A stretch of DNA of 64,000 nt from Rhizobium sp. NXC24 (GTDB lineage Bacteria > Pseudomonadota > Alphaproteobacteria > Rhizobiales > Rhizobiaceae): contig NZ_CP024314.1 in assembly GCF_002944315.1 (NCBI RefSeq), positions 186,001-250,000 of the forward strand, read 5' to 3'. The translations under genes and the position numbers were made by a program. Shown one piece after another: positions 54,237 through 62,440 of this stretch. Position 1 is the first letter of the stretch; each line of letters opens with the position of its first letter. Under the pieces are notes generated by a model. It did no database searches and was not told the DNA's origin. It saw only the letters and a list, made by a program, of their open reading frames with translations.

Positions 54237-54384
54237 TACGAAAAGCGAGTCAAGGCTGGCTTGCATGGAAGATGGCGTAGGAAACATCTGCGACGTTGGA
54301 CGTCCCGACAAACGCGGAAGCCTTGAGAACAAAAGTGGCCTACGATATTGCTCGCCCATCGAGAACCAAGGACGCGAGCCGAGA

Positions 54385-55083
54385 ATGCCGTTTAACTCAG
54401 AGCAGGCTACGAATTTGGGAAGCGTCCCAACGGCTTCGGACGTAATCGTCAAGTTCATCCGCGATTCCATCATTGACGGGACGCTCGACGAGGGTGAGCC
54501 GATCCGCCAGGACGAAGTCGCCCGCATGTTCAACGTTTCCAAGATCCCTGTTCGGGAAGCCTTGAAGCGCCTGGAGGCCGAAGGTCTCGTCGCCTTCCAA
54601 AGAAACCGCGGAGCGGTGGTGACGCCGACCTCCGAGCCGGAGCTCGTCCAGATTTTTGAGGTTCGGGCGATCCTGGAATCCAGCGCGATAAAACTTTCAA
54701 TTCCTCAAATGACAGAGGAGACTTACGAGCAGGCGCAAGCCTATTGCGACGCCTTTGCTCAGGAAACGGACATCGGACGATGGGCCGAACTCAATTGGCG
54801 TTTTCATTCACGGCTCTATGAGGATGCCCACAGGCCATACATGGTGAACATGATACGGTCGGTGAATGATCGGATCGAACGCTATTTGCGGATTCAGCTC
54901 ACGCTTTCGAACGGGCATCAGGTCGCCGACGATGAGCACCGGCAGATCCTCGAACTTTGCCGCAAGCGGGACGTCGAGGGTGCTGGCAGTCTCGTCTACG
55001 CCCACATTATGCGGGCGTGCCAATCCCTGATGGAACACCTTCCCAAGGGCACCGCGTCGGCTCCCGCAACCAAGCGACCCTGA
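54385..55083 (+). CDS. GntR family regulator (FCD domain)
   Basis: 232 residues from ATG 54385, a usual size; an in-frame ATG at 54265 would add 40 non-conserved residues. The winged helix shows IRQDEVARMFNVSKIPVREALKRLEAEGLV, a textbook GntR recognition region. The FCD domain has NWRFHSRLYEDAHRPY, then DDEHRQILEL and a final His in YAHIMRA, the expected metal-ligand pattern. It diverges from the racemase-family/Ldh_2 cassette and probably represses it in the absence of an imino acid. Confidence 0.92.
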   Translation: MPFNSEQATNLGSVPTASDVIVKFIRDSIIDGTLDEGEPIRQDEVARMFNVSKIPVREALKRLEAEGLVAFQRNRGAVVTPTSEPELVQIFEVRAILESSAIKLSIPQMTEETYEQAQAYCDAFAQETDIGRWAELNWRFHSRLYEDAHRPYMVNMIRSVNDRIERYLRIQLTLSNGHQVADDEHRQILELCRKRDVEGAGSLVYAHIMRACQSLMEHLPKGTASAPATKRP

Positions 55084-55691
55084 GGCGGACTTCTCCGCGG
55101 CGGACGGCGTTCGCCTCGCAATCACGCGTGTTCAGCCATCTCAGCGAACATCTCTCGAAAATCGCTCTGGCGTTCCCGCCCGGCTGCCGATTCCCTGCGC
55201 GTCGGTGCAACGACGGAGAAATCCTAGTTCTTTGGCGAAATTCGTTGTTCCGGCAATAGCTTGGAATGTACATTAGAGTACATAAAACAATCATATATGA
55301 AAATTTAATAGACATATATGTACATTTTGCTTGTTACGCCGATCCACTTTTGCTAGAAGCTCTCCCAATCCGCTCGATGGGATGACGGGACGCGTGAGAA
55401 CGCCGCTGGGAAAGGCCCTCGTCCATCGATGCATGACCGCTGTGAGTTTCCAAAAGAGGAGACGTGATGCGATGCCCATGAAAATCACCGGAAGCGGCGC
55501 GTTGTCCGATGACGCTTCAAATGCTCTGCCGATGCCAAATCGTCGGCGAGGGTACTGACGCAATCTCCATCGGCTCAGGGCCGGCGTCACGCGCGGCTTT
55601 CAATCGATCGATAGACAGATGGGTTAACCTTCGGGACAGGCTCTGCGGCATCCTGTTCCTGTCGACTGCCGCTAAGAAGAGAGGGAACTCA
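55084..55691. other. 608-base non-coding leader upstream of the OpuAC-type gene
   Basis: No gene is supported. An AT-rich segment at 55262-55330 holds repeated palindromes (listed separately). At 55472-55560 a frame of 28 codons (MPMKITGSGALSDDASNALP...) follows GAGGAG at a spacing of about 11 bases; it could be a leader peptide or a broken gene start, but I do not recognise it. Confidence 0.55.
55265..55325. promoter_or_regulatory. Cluster of ATGTACAT palindromes
   Basis: ATGTACAT occurs at 55266-55273 (within the 10-bp palindrome AATGTACATT) and at 55318-55325, with a further GTACAT half-site at 55278-55283 and the palindrome TCATATATGA at 55291-55300. The centres of the two full sites are 52 bases apart, close to five helical turns, so one protein could bind both on the same face. 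Likely an operator array for the downstream binding-protein gene. Confidence 0.5.
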
Positions 55692-56693
55692 ATGAAGTAT
55701 TTGCTTGCATCTACATGTCTCGCCGTCGGCTATTTGGGCCTGTCGCTGCCTGCCTCTGCCGCAGGCTGTGGCACCGTCACCCTTGCTTTGCACAATGTTC
55801 AAAGCGCGGAAGTCCTTACCTATGTCGATAAGTTCATCTTGGAGAACGGTTACGGATGCAGCGTGGAAACGATGCCCGGCGACACCGTGCCGTCGACGAC
55901 GTCCATGGTTGAAAAGAGCGAACCTGACGTCTCGTCGGAGACCTGGGTTGATCTTTTGCCGGAAATCGTTCCCCGCGGCCTGAAGGAGCAAAAGATCATC
56001 GAGGCGGCAAAGGCGCTGCCGGACGGTGGTGTTCAGGGCTGGTGGATTCCGAAATACGTTGCCGAGGCACATCCGGATATCAAGACGATCGACGATGCGC
56101 TCAAGCATCCCGAACTCTTTCCCGATCCTGAAGACTCGAGCAAGGGTGTGATCTTCAACGGGGCCCAGGGCTGGGGTGCAACCGTCGTTACCGCACAGCT
56201 CTTCAAGGCTTACAACGCAACCGACAAGGGGTTCAACCTCCTCGACCCCGGCTCTGCGGCCGGTCTCGATGGTGCGATAGCCAAGGCTTACGAACGCAAG
56301 GAAGGTTTCATCACCTATTACTGGGCTCCGACTGCGTTGCTCGGAAAGTACGATATGGTGATGTTGAAGTTCACCGTTCCGCAGGATGCTGCCGAGTGGA
56401 AGCGTTGTATCACCAATCTTCAGTGCCCGGATCCCAAGCCGGCCGCTTGGCCCGTCGACAACGTCTACACCGTTCTGACGAAGAAGTTTGCCGATAGCGC
56501 CCCGCCGGAAGTCCTCGAATACTTCAAGACGCGCGGTTGGAGCAATGCGACCGTCGGCAAGGTAATGGCCTGGGAGACGGAAAACCAGGCAACCGGCGAC
56601 GAAGGATCCAAGCATTTCCTCAAGGAAAACAAGGATATCTGGACCAAGTGGGTTCCTGCCGACGTAGCAAAGAAGGTTGAAGCCGCTTTGTAA
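55692..56693 (+). CDS. Glycine-betaine/proline-type ABC substrate-binding protein (OpuAC domain), orphan
   Basis: 333 residues. Signal peptide MKYLLASTCLAVGYLGLSLPASAA, then an OpuAC-type domain: TVTLALHNVQSAEVLTYVDK, GDTVPSTTSMVEKSEPDVSSE, and the aromatic pairs (TWVDLL, GWWIP, YYWAPTA) that form the cation-pi box for quaternary ammonium groups. This matches binding proteins for glycine or proline betaine and related compounds. ATG 55692 follows AGAGGGA. No permease or ATPase gene adjoins, so it must work with a transporter encoded elsewhere. The surrounding imino-acid enzymes favour a (hydroxy)proline betaine ligand (inference). Confidence 0.89.
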   Translation: MKYLLASTCLAVGYLGLSLPASAAGCGTVTLALHNVQSAEVLTYVDKFILENGYGCSVETMPGDTVPSTTSMVEKSEPDVSSETWVDLLPEIVPRGLKEQKIIEAAKALPDGGVQGWWIPKYVAEAHPDIKTIDDALKHPELFPDPEDSSKGVIFNGAQGWGATVVTAQLFKAYNATDKGFNLLDPGSAAGLDGAIAKAYERKEGFITYYWAPTALLGKYDMVMLKFTVPQDAAEWKRCITNLQCPDPKPAAWPVDNVYTVLTKKFADSAPPEVLEYFKTRGWSNATVGKVMAWETENQATGDEGSKHFLKENKDIWTKWVPADVAKKVEAAL

Positions 56694-56704
56694 GTCTTAA
56701 GCGA

Positions 56705-56728
56705 GGGCGCGCGACGCTTCGCGCGCCC
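56705..56728 (+). terminator. Terminator hairpin after the OpuAC-type gene
   Basis: A perfect 9-bp stem (GGGCGCGCG / CGCGCGCCC) with a 6-base loop lies 11 bases after the stop codon, followed by an AT-rich stretch (TAACTTAT). It separates the binding-protein gene from the convergent LysR gene. Confidence 0.75.
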
Positions 56729-56754
56729 TAACTTATCACCCACCGGCTTAAAGC

Positions 56755-57687
56755 CTATTTGCCTTTCCGAGGCATTGGCGCATCCCGCTCTTGCGAGGCA
56801 AGTTTCCTTATCCAGTCTCGAACCGTCTCCGCCGCCACCGAAAGTTCACGGTTACTGTTCCAGGTAAGGTAGTAGCCGCCGGGCGCCGGTATGACGAGAT
56901 CGGTGAAGCGGACGAGTTCGCCCTTTTCCACGAGCGGCCCGACCAACCGATGCCAGCCGACCACCAGCCCCTGGTCTGCCATGGCAGCCTGCAGCGCCAC
57001 GCTGAATTTGCCGAAGCGTCTCACATTCGCAGAGCTTGAGGCGACGCCTGCTCGCACCAATACCTCCTCCCAGCCCATCCAATCAGGTTCGACCCATTCG
57101 ACGTTCAACAACGGAAGATCGCTCAGATCGGCGGTCGTTGCGCCTTGATGCCTTTCCGCAAATGCTGCGCTGCAGACAGGATAGAGGCAATCGTCAAACA
57201 AAAATTCCGCCGTCTCGTCGATCCATGCGCCAAGGCCATAGCGAATTCTGAGCTCCACTTCGGCCCTGCGAAAATTCTTGACGTTATCGGAGATCAGGTG
57301 ATCGACGGTTATTTCTTCAAAGGTCCGCCAGAAGTCCGGCATTCGCGGTACGAGCCACATCGTAGCGAAGACGTCGCTGCAGGCGATCGTCACGTTTCGA
57401 GCCTTGTCTCCACGTCGAATGGAATTGATGACATCTGAGGCGCGGGCAAATCCGGTCGCTAGGGCGCTGTATAGTTCTTCGGCAGGCGCTGTCAGCGTCA
57501 CTCCTCTCGCCTTGCGGGCAAACAGCAATACGCCGACATCGTCCTCCATGGCCTTGATCTGCCTGCTCACCGCCCCAGGCGTGACGTTCAACTCGGCGGC
57601 AGCCAGCGTGAAACTTCCATGTCGTGCAGCAGCTTCGAAAGCTGCCAGCGCCGTAAGGGAAGGAAGGCCGTAAAAGCGACGAACCAA
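56755..57687 (-). CDS. LysR family regulator (GcvA-like)
   Basis: 310 residues from a TTG at 57687, chosen because GGAG lies seven bases before it and the protein then starts MVRRFYGLPSLTALAAFEAAA, as in GcvA-type LysR proteins; the frame is open to 57801. The helix-turn-helix is ARHGSFTLAAAELNVTPGAVSRQIKAMEDDVG. The effector domain contains SDVFATMWLVPRM and RIRYGLGAW, the GcvA-group ligand pattern. It diverges from the MDR dehydrogenase/enolase-superfamily genes and is convergent to the OpuAC-type gene, so it likely controls the betaine/imino-acid island. Confidence 0.9.
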   Translation of the reverse strand: MVRRFYGLPSLTALAAFEAAARHGSFTLAAAELNVTPGAVSRQIKAMEDDVGVLLFARKARGVTLTAPAEELYSALATGFARASDVINSIRRGDKARNVTIACSDVFATMWLVPRMPDFWRTFEEITVDHLISDNVKNFRRAEVELRIRYGLGAWIDETAEFLFDDCLYPVCSAAFAERHQGATTADLSDLPLLNVEWVEPDWMGWEEVLVRAGVASSSANVRRFGKFSVALQAAMADQGLVVGWHRLVGPLVEKGELVRFTDLVIPAPGGYYLTWNSNRELSVAAETVRDWIRKLASQERDAPMPRKGK

Positions 57688-57940
57688 TTGTTTTTCTCCA
57701 CTGTGGAACCGACACGATACGCCATCGATACCCCGAGAGCGATGGGAAAGGTTGCTTCTCCAAATCATTGGTGGGGTTAGGTTTCCATCGGAAGATGCCA
57801 CCGCCGGATTGAGATTAACTCAAAGCATTGCTGAGTTTTAAGTGCGTTGTCTTCAACCCGCAGATGCCGTTCTCATGGCTGAAGAGCACGCCAATTGTCG
57901 GCGTCGCCCAAGGCCCTCAAACAAGCAACAGTGGGTGAAG

Positions 57941-59068
57941 ATGAGCCTTAACGAACCTGCAGCCACAAATCAGGTTTCGGCGTCTTTGCCGGATCGCATG
58001 ACCGGGGTCGAGCTAGTTGGCCATGGTGGACTTGATAAGCTTCAATACCGGGAAGATATTCCGGTTCCGAGGCCAGGTCCCGGCGAGGTCCTGATCCGTG
58101 TTGCCGCCGCTGGCGTCAACAATACCGATATCAACACACGGATCGGATGGTATTCGAAGGCGGTAAGCGCGGGAACGGAAACCGGCGCGACAGAAGGTTT
58201 CCAGTCTGCGAAAGATCTCGATGCCAGTTGGTCCGGCACGCCAATGACATTTCCGCGAATTCAGGGTGCGGATTGCTGCGGCCGCATCGTTGCCGTTGGC
58301 GAGGGAGTGAACGCGGAACGCCTGGGCGAGCGCGTTCTCGTTCGCAATATGCTGCGGACCTATGTTGGATACCGGCCCTACGAATGTTGGACCTTCGGCT
58401 CCGAATGCGACGGCGGGTTCGCTCAATATGCGAAGGCGCCGTCTGCGGAATGCTACAAGGTCGACTGCGATTGGAGCGATGTCGAACTCGCGTCCATACC
58501 CTGTGCCTATTCCACGGCGGAGGGCATGCTTCATCGCGCTAACGTAAGCTATGGCGAACGTATTCTGATCACGGGCGCTTCGGGTGGCGTTGGATCCGCG
58601 GCGATCCAACTGGCAAAGCGACTTGGCGCCTTTGTCACTGCGGTTGCCGGGCGCGATAAGGCCGATCAATTGCTCGCGCTGGGGGCCGACGAGGTTCTTC
58701 CCCGCGGCGAGAATATCGTCGAGAAGCTCGGGAAGGATTCGGTGGATGTCGCTCTCGACGTCACGGCTGGTCCGTCTTTCGGCGAGCTTCTGGAGGTCCT
58801 CAAAAGAGGCGGGCGATACGTCGTTGCAGGAGCTATTGCCGGCCCCATTGTCGAGCTCGACGTCAGGACCCTTTACCTCAAGGATCTGTCGTTCTTCGGA
58901 TGCACATTTCAGGACGACGTCGTGTTCAAGAACCTCGTCGGTTACATCGAGCGTGGCGAGATAAAGCCAGTCATCGCAAAGACATATCCGCTCAAAGACA
59001 TCGTTCGGGCTCAACAGGACTTTCTGTCGAAAAGTCTCGTCGGAAAGCTCGTGCTCGTCATTCCGTGA
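57941..59068 (+). CDS. Zinc-type medium-chain alcohol dehydrogenase/quinone oxidoreductase-like protein
   Basis: 375 residues of the MDR superfamily. N-terminal GroES-like domain with GPGEVLIRVAAAGVNNTDINTR, where the zinc-ligand Cys of true alcohol dehydrogenases is Asn, then GADCCGRIVAVGEGV; the Rossmann domain has ITGASGGVGSAAIQLAKRLG (about residue 215), the NADPH-binding pattern of the quinone-oxidoreductase branch. Start ATG 57941 (GGGTGAAG before it) fits the domain start; the frame is open to 57842. It lies 14 bases before the enolase-superfamily gene. Substrate unknown. Confidence 0.83.
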   Translation: MSLNEPAATNQVSASLPDRMTGVELVGHGGLDKLQYREDIPVPRPGPGEVLIRVAAAGVNNTDINTRIGWYSKAVSAGTETGATEGFQSAKDLDASWSGTPMTFPRIQGADCCGRIVAVGEGVNAERLGERVLVRNMLRTYVGYRPYECWTFGSECDGGFAQYAKAPSAECYKVDCDWSDVELASIPCAYSTAEGMLHRANVSYGERILITGASGGVGSAAIQLAKRLGAFVTAVAGRDKADQLLALGADEVLPRGENIVEKLGKDSVDVALDVTAGPSFGELLEVLKRGGRYVVAGAIAGPIVELDVRTLYLKDLSFFGCTFQDDVVFKNLVGYIERGEIKPVIAKTYPLKDIVRAQQDFLSKSLVGKLVLVIP

Positions 59069-59082
59069 TTGAAGGATGGACC

Positions 59083-60198
59083 ATGAAAGATTTGAAGATT
59101 GCCAAGATCGATGTTTTTAAGGTGGACCTGCCGTATGCGGGCGGAGTTTACCGCCTGTCCGGAGGGCGGGAATATCGAAGTTTCGATGCGACGCTCGTCC
59201 GCATTACGGCCAACAATGGTCTCGAAGGATGGGGCGAGAGCACGCCATTCGGATCGACCTGGATTGCCTCCCATGCGCTCGGCGTGCGAGCGGGGATCGC
59301 GGAAATCGCGCCGAGCCTCATCGGGCTCGATCCGAGACGTGTCAATCGGATCAACGATGCAATGGATGGAGCACTTGTCGGTCATCTTCACGCGAAGACG
59401 GCGATCGACGTGGCGTGCTGGGACGTATTTGGAAAGGCGGTAGACCTGCCGGTATGCGATCTCCTTGGTGGCCGCACCGATGTCGCCATGCCTGTGATCT
59501 CTTCGATCTACATGGGTGATCCAGAGGACATGCGCCATCGGGTCGCACAGCATCGCGCGATGGGCTATATCGCCCATTCGGTAAAAATCGGAGACGAGCC
59601 GGCGATGGACGCCGCGCGCATTGCGGCATCGCTGGCGGACAAGAAGCCGGGCGAATTCTTTATCGTGGATGCGAACGGCGGCATGACCGTCGAGACGGCG
59701 CTTCGGATGCTGAGATTGCTGCCCGATGGCCTCGATTTCGTCCTCGAGGCACCATGCGCTACCTGGCGCGAATGCATTTCACTCAGGCGTCGAACCGATG
59801 TTCCCATCATCTTCGACGAACTCGCTACGGACGATGCTACTATTGCACATATCGTCGGCGACGATGCGGCAGAAGGGATCGGGCTGAAAATCTCAAAGAA
59901 TGGTGGATTGACCCGGGGCAGGCGTCACCGAGACATCTGCGTAGCGGCCGGTCTTACAGTGAGCGTTCAGGAAACGACGGGTTCCGACATCGCCTTTGCC
60001 GCCATCGTGCATATGGGCCAGACAGTCCCTGAGAAGAACTTAAGATGCGTGCTGGAATGCCGCGATATCGTATCGATCAAAACTGCTGACGGCCCCTTCG
60101 AAGTCGTAGACGGCCGTGTGAGAGCGCCGAGCCTTCCGGGACTCGGAATAACACCGCGCCTTGAGGTGCTGGGTGAGCCGATAGCGAGCTATTGTTAG
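59083..60198 (+). CDS. Enolase-superfamily enzyme (mandelate racemase/muconate cycloisomerase group), hydroxyproline-betaine-epimerase-like
   Basis: 371 residues, two-domain enolase-superfamily enzyme of the MLE subgroup. Expected active-site residues are visible: Lys168 (SVKIG) after the second strand, metal ligands Asp196, Glu222 and Glu246 (VDANGG, LEAPC, FDELA), and Lys269 (LKISKNGGL) on the sixth strand. A Lys/Lys pair is what 1,1-proton-transfer racemases and epimerases of this group use. The layout resembles HpbD, the 4-hydroxyproline-betaine 2-epimerase, and the neighbours (quaternary-amine binding protein, TMADH-type flavoprotein, racemase-family enzymes) agree. Dipeptide epimerase or muconate cycloisomerase functions are less supported. 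Confidence 0.83.
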   Translation: MKDLKIAKIDVFKVDLPYAGGVYRLSGGREYRSFDATLVRITANNGLEGWGESTPFGSTWIASHALGVRAGIAEIAPSLIGLDPRRVNRINDAMDGALVGHLHAKTAIDVACWDVFGKAVDLPVCDLLGGRTDVAMPVISSIYMGDPEDMRHRVAQHRAMGYIAHSVKIGDEPAMDAARIAASLADKKPGEFFIVDANGGMTVETALRMLRLLPDGLDFVLEAPCATWRECISLRRRTDVPIIFDELATDDATIAHIVGDDAAEGIGLKISKNGGLTRGRRHRDICVAAGLTVSVQETTGSDIAFAAIVHMGQTVPEKNLRCVLECRDIVSIKTADGPFEVVDGRVRAPSLPGLGITPRLEVLGEPIASYC

Positions 60199-60210
60199 AG
60201 TAGAACCCGC

Positions 60211-60238
60211 GGGCGACGGCATTTCCATGCCGCCGCCC
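60211..60238. terminator. Terminator hairpin between convergent genes
   Basis: A 12-bp stem with one mismatch (GGGCGACGGCAT / ATGCCGCCGCCC) and a 4-base loop lies between the plus-strand enolase-superfamily gene and the minus-strand racemase-family gene. Both ends could use it. Confidence 0.7.
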
Positions 60239-60288
60239 CTGATCCCAAGGCTCAATAGCTTTAGCCGTTGCTTTCTTTCGCCCGGCAA

Positions 60289-61341
60289 TCAGGCCCAGGT
60301 ATCTCCCACGGTGAAGCCCTCGACGAAGGGATCGTCATTGTCCAGGACGATCGTGTTGATACCATAGATCCAGCTCGTTCCGCTGACTGTCGGCACCACA
60401 GCGTTCCGGTCGCCGATCTTGGCCTCTTCGACGAGCCTGCCGGTATAGATGTTTCCGAGAATTCCCTGATGGCGGAAATCCTGGTTGAGCGGCAGTTCGC
60501 CCTTGGCATGAAGCACCGCCATCTTTGCGCATGTACCAGTGCCGCACGGGCAACGATCCAGCGCACCCGTCCAAGTAGCCGGATTGTCCCATGAGAATTC
60601 CCCGGACGCCATGGTGACGGTGTTCTTCCAGTCCGCACGCGGATCGTCTGTTGGGCCGGAGAGTTGCGAAATGGTGATGCCGACGCCAGGATAATCCGGA
60701 TGCGACACCGGCAATTGTTCGATGGCGGCTTCCCTGATCATGGCCGAAATTCTTGCGATTTCCCTGCCGTGCTCCGGCTTGAGCTCCAGCCCGCGGAACT
60801 GGCGAACATCCGCAATGGCATAGAACATCCCGCCCCATCCGACGTCCACGGTCACCTTGCCAAGGTGCGGCACGTCGATGACTGCGTCCAGATGCGCGGC
60901 AAAGGCGGGCACGTTTTTGAACGTGACGCTCTTCACCTTGCCGTTCTCGCATTGCGCGCTCACCCGGATAAGACCTGCGGGCGCCTCGAGAACCAGCTCT
61001 GTGACCGGTTCCTTCATCGGCAGCATCCCCATTTCCAGAAGCACGGTCACAACCGAGATCGTGTTTCCGCCCGACATGACGGGATATTCGATCTGCTCCA
61101 TGATGATGTAGCCGGCCTGAGCCTCCGGATGGGTCGGCGGCACGATGATGTTGCAGCAATGGGCAGAATATCCACGCGGCTCGCGCAACAACAGTTTGCG
61201 CAATTGATCGTCATTGCTCTCGAGCCACTTCATCTTTTCGTAGACCGAATTGCCGGGGATATGGGGTATGCCTCCGGTGACAACACGCATGGGCGTGCCG
61301 GCATGCGTATCGATCGCCTGGATGGTGCGTTTGAATGCCAT
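60289..61341 (-). CDS. Proline racemase / hydroxyproline epimerase family protein (copy 3)
   Basis: 350 residues, clearly diverged from the other two copies (MAFKRTIQAIDTHAGTPMRV; the classical HAEGE is HAGTP). The first catalytic position is Ser90 (VMSGGNTI) and the second is Cys266 (LDRCPCGTG). An Ldh_2-family gene lies upstream in the same unit (84-base gap), repeating the pairing at 52-54 kb. The upstream flavoprotein gene resembles N-methylproline demethylases, so it likely acts on the demethylated imino acid as racemase, epimerase or dehydratase. Start ATG 61341; a GGAACAAG region precedes it. Confidence 0.88.
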   Translation of the reverse strand: MAFKRTIQAIDTHAGTPMRVVTGGIPHIPGNSVYEKMKWLESNDDQLRKLLLREPRGYSAHCCNIIVPPTHPEAQAGYIIMEQIEYPVMSGGNTISVVTVLLEMGMLPMKEPVTELVLEAPAGLIRVSAQCENGKVKSVTFKNVPAFAAHLDAVIDVPHLGKVTVDVGWGGMFYAIADVRQFRGLELKPEHGREIARISAMIREAAIEQLPVSHPDYPGVGITISQLSGPTDDPRADWKNTVTMASGEFSWDNPATWTGALDRCPCGTGTCAKMAVLHAKGELPLNQDFRHQGILGNIYTGRLVEEAKIGDRNAVVPTVSGTSWIYGINTIVLDNDDPFVEGFTVGDTWA

Positions 61342-61425
61342 TTTCTTGTTCCTGTACTCTCGTGGTTCGATGGTTCGCGACGATTGGACGGAAGTCTCAG
61401 CCAGGGAGCTCCGATCTCTTTTTTG

Positions 61426-62439
61426 CTAGTTGCGCTCTGCCTGCAGCGACGCAAATCGACTGATGGACTCAAAGACGGTGCGCGGAATCTTAAGCTCCGC
61501 CGTCGGGGAGGGCGGGAAAGGAATTCCAGTGACGCCGGGAATGAAGACGCCGTGATCGTGAAGACGAATGGTCTGCGCGTGAGCACGACGAATGCGCTCG
61601 TCTCCGAGACCTGGCATGATCGCAATAATGCTAAGCCCGACAGCGGGAGGCGCATTCCCCGATCTGAAATCGGGAGTGTCCAGCGACCATGGCCCCCCGG
61701 AGAGGCCGGCGGAGAGCATCTCGACGAACAATGCCACGTTCCCCCCCTTGCGGCCGCCGAACGGCAGCAATGCTCCGGTCAGTGCCTTGGTGGCGTCCTG
61801 TGTCGGCTCGCCGTTTTCGTCGACAGCCCAACCGTCGGGGATCGGCTGACCCTGTTCGGCCGCTTGAACAATGTTGACGAAGGCGGTTGCGCTGGAAGCC
61901 TGGTCGATGACCAAGGGAAGGGTCTGGTCGCCAAGCGGAAAGCCGAATGCCATGGGGTTCGTACTGTAGACGGCCGCTCCGCCTGGCTTGGGTACCACCA
62001 TTGCGTTCGCGTTTGTTGCCGCAAGCCCGATAAGACCTTCCCCGGCCAGCCTTCGAACGTAGTATCCGAGCTCTCCCGCGGTGTAGCTGTTGGTCTGCGT
62101 AAACACCGCGACGCCTAATGTGCGGGTGGTTTCAACCAAATCCGCAAAGGCAAGGTCAAAGCCGAGCTGCGCAATTCCGCCGTCGGCATCCGAAACCATG
62201 AATGCGGGGAAACTCCGTTGCAGACTAGGTTGCGAGTCGCCCTTGATCCGGCCTTCGGCGAAGGCATTGAGGTAATCGACGAAATGCGGGAAGCCCAGCG
62301 TTGCGGGACCAAAAAGCGCAGCCGACAATGTTGCATCGACGAGGGAACGGGCGCTCGCCTGCGAGGCACCGGCCGCTACGCAGGCGCGCATTGCGAGTTC
62401 TTCCGCTTCCGGCCTACGGAGCGAGACCTCTTCTGCCAT
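61426..62439 (-). CDS. Ldh_2-family dehydrogenase/reductase lacking the conserved Ser-His
   Basis: 337 residues from ATG 62439, directly after the flavoprotein stop (TGATATG); longer upstream frame is not homologous. Overall Ldh_2 fold: STNPMAFGFPLG for cofactor, VIDQASSA with the conserved Asp, LLPFGGRKGGN. However, the catalytic Ser-His seen in the copy at 52-53 kb is Thr47-Leu48, and the His-His of NSHHF is replaced by NSYT (residues 117-120). It is therefore either a different enzyme, uses a different general acid, or is a structural relative without dehydrogenase activity. Same operon as copy 3 of the racemase family. Confidence 0.82.
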   Translation of the reverse strand: MAEEVSLRRPEAEELAMRACVAAGASQASARSLVDATLSAALFGPATLGFPHFVDYLNAFAEGRIKGDSQPSLQRSFPAFMVSDADGGIAQLGFDLAFADLVETTRTLGVAVFTQTNSYTAGELGYYVRRLAGEGLIGLAATNANAMVVPKPGGAAVYSTNPMAFGFPLGDQTLPLVIDQASSATAFVNIVQAAEQGQPIPDGWAVDENGEPTQDATKALTGALLPFGGRKGGNVALFVEMLSAGLSGGPWSLDTPDFRSGNAPPAVGLSIIAIMPGLGDERIRRAHAQTIRLHDHGVFIPGVTGIPFPPSPTAELKIPRTVFESISRFASLQAERN

Positions 62440-62440
62440 A

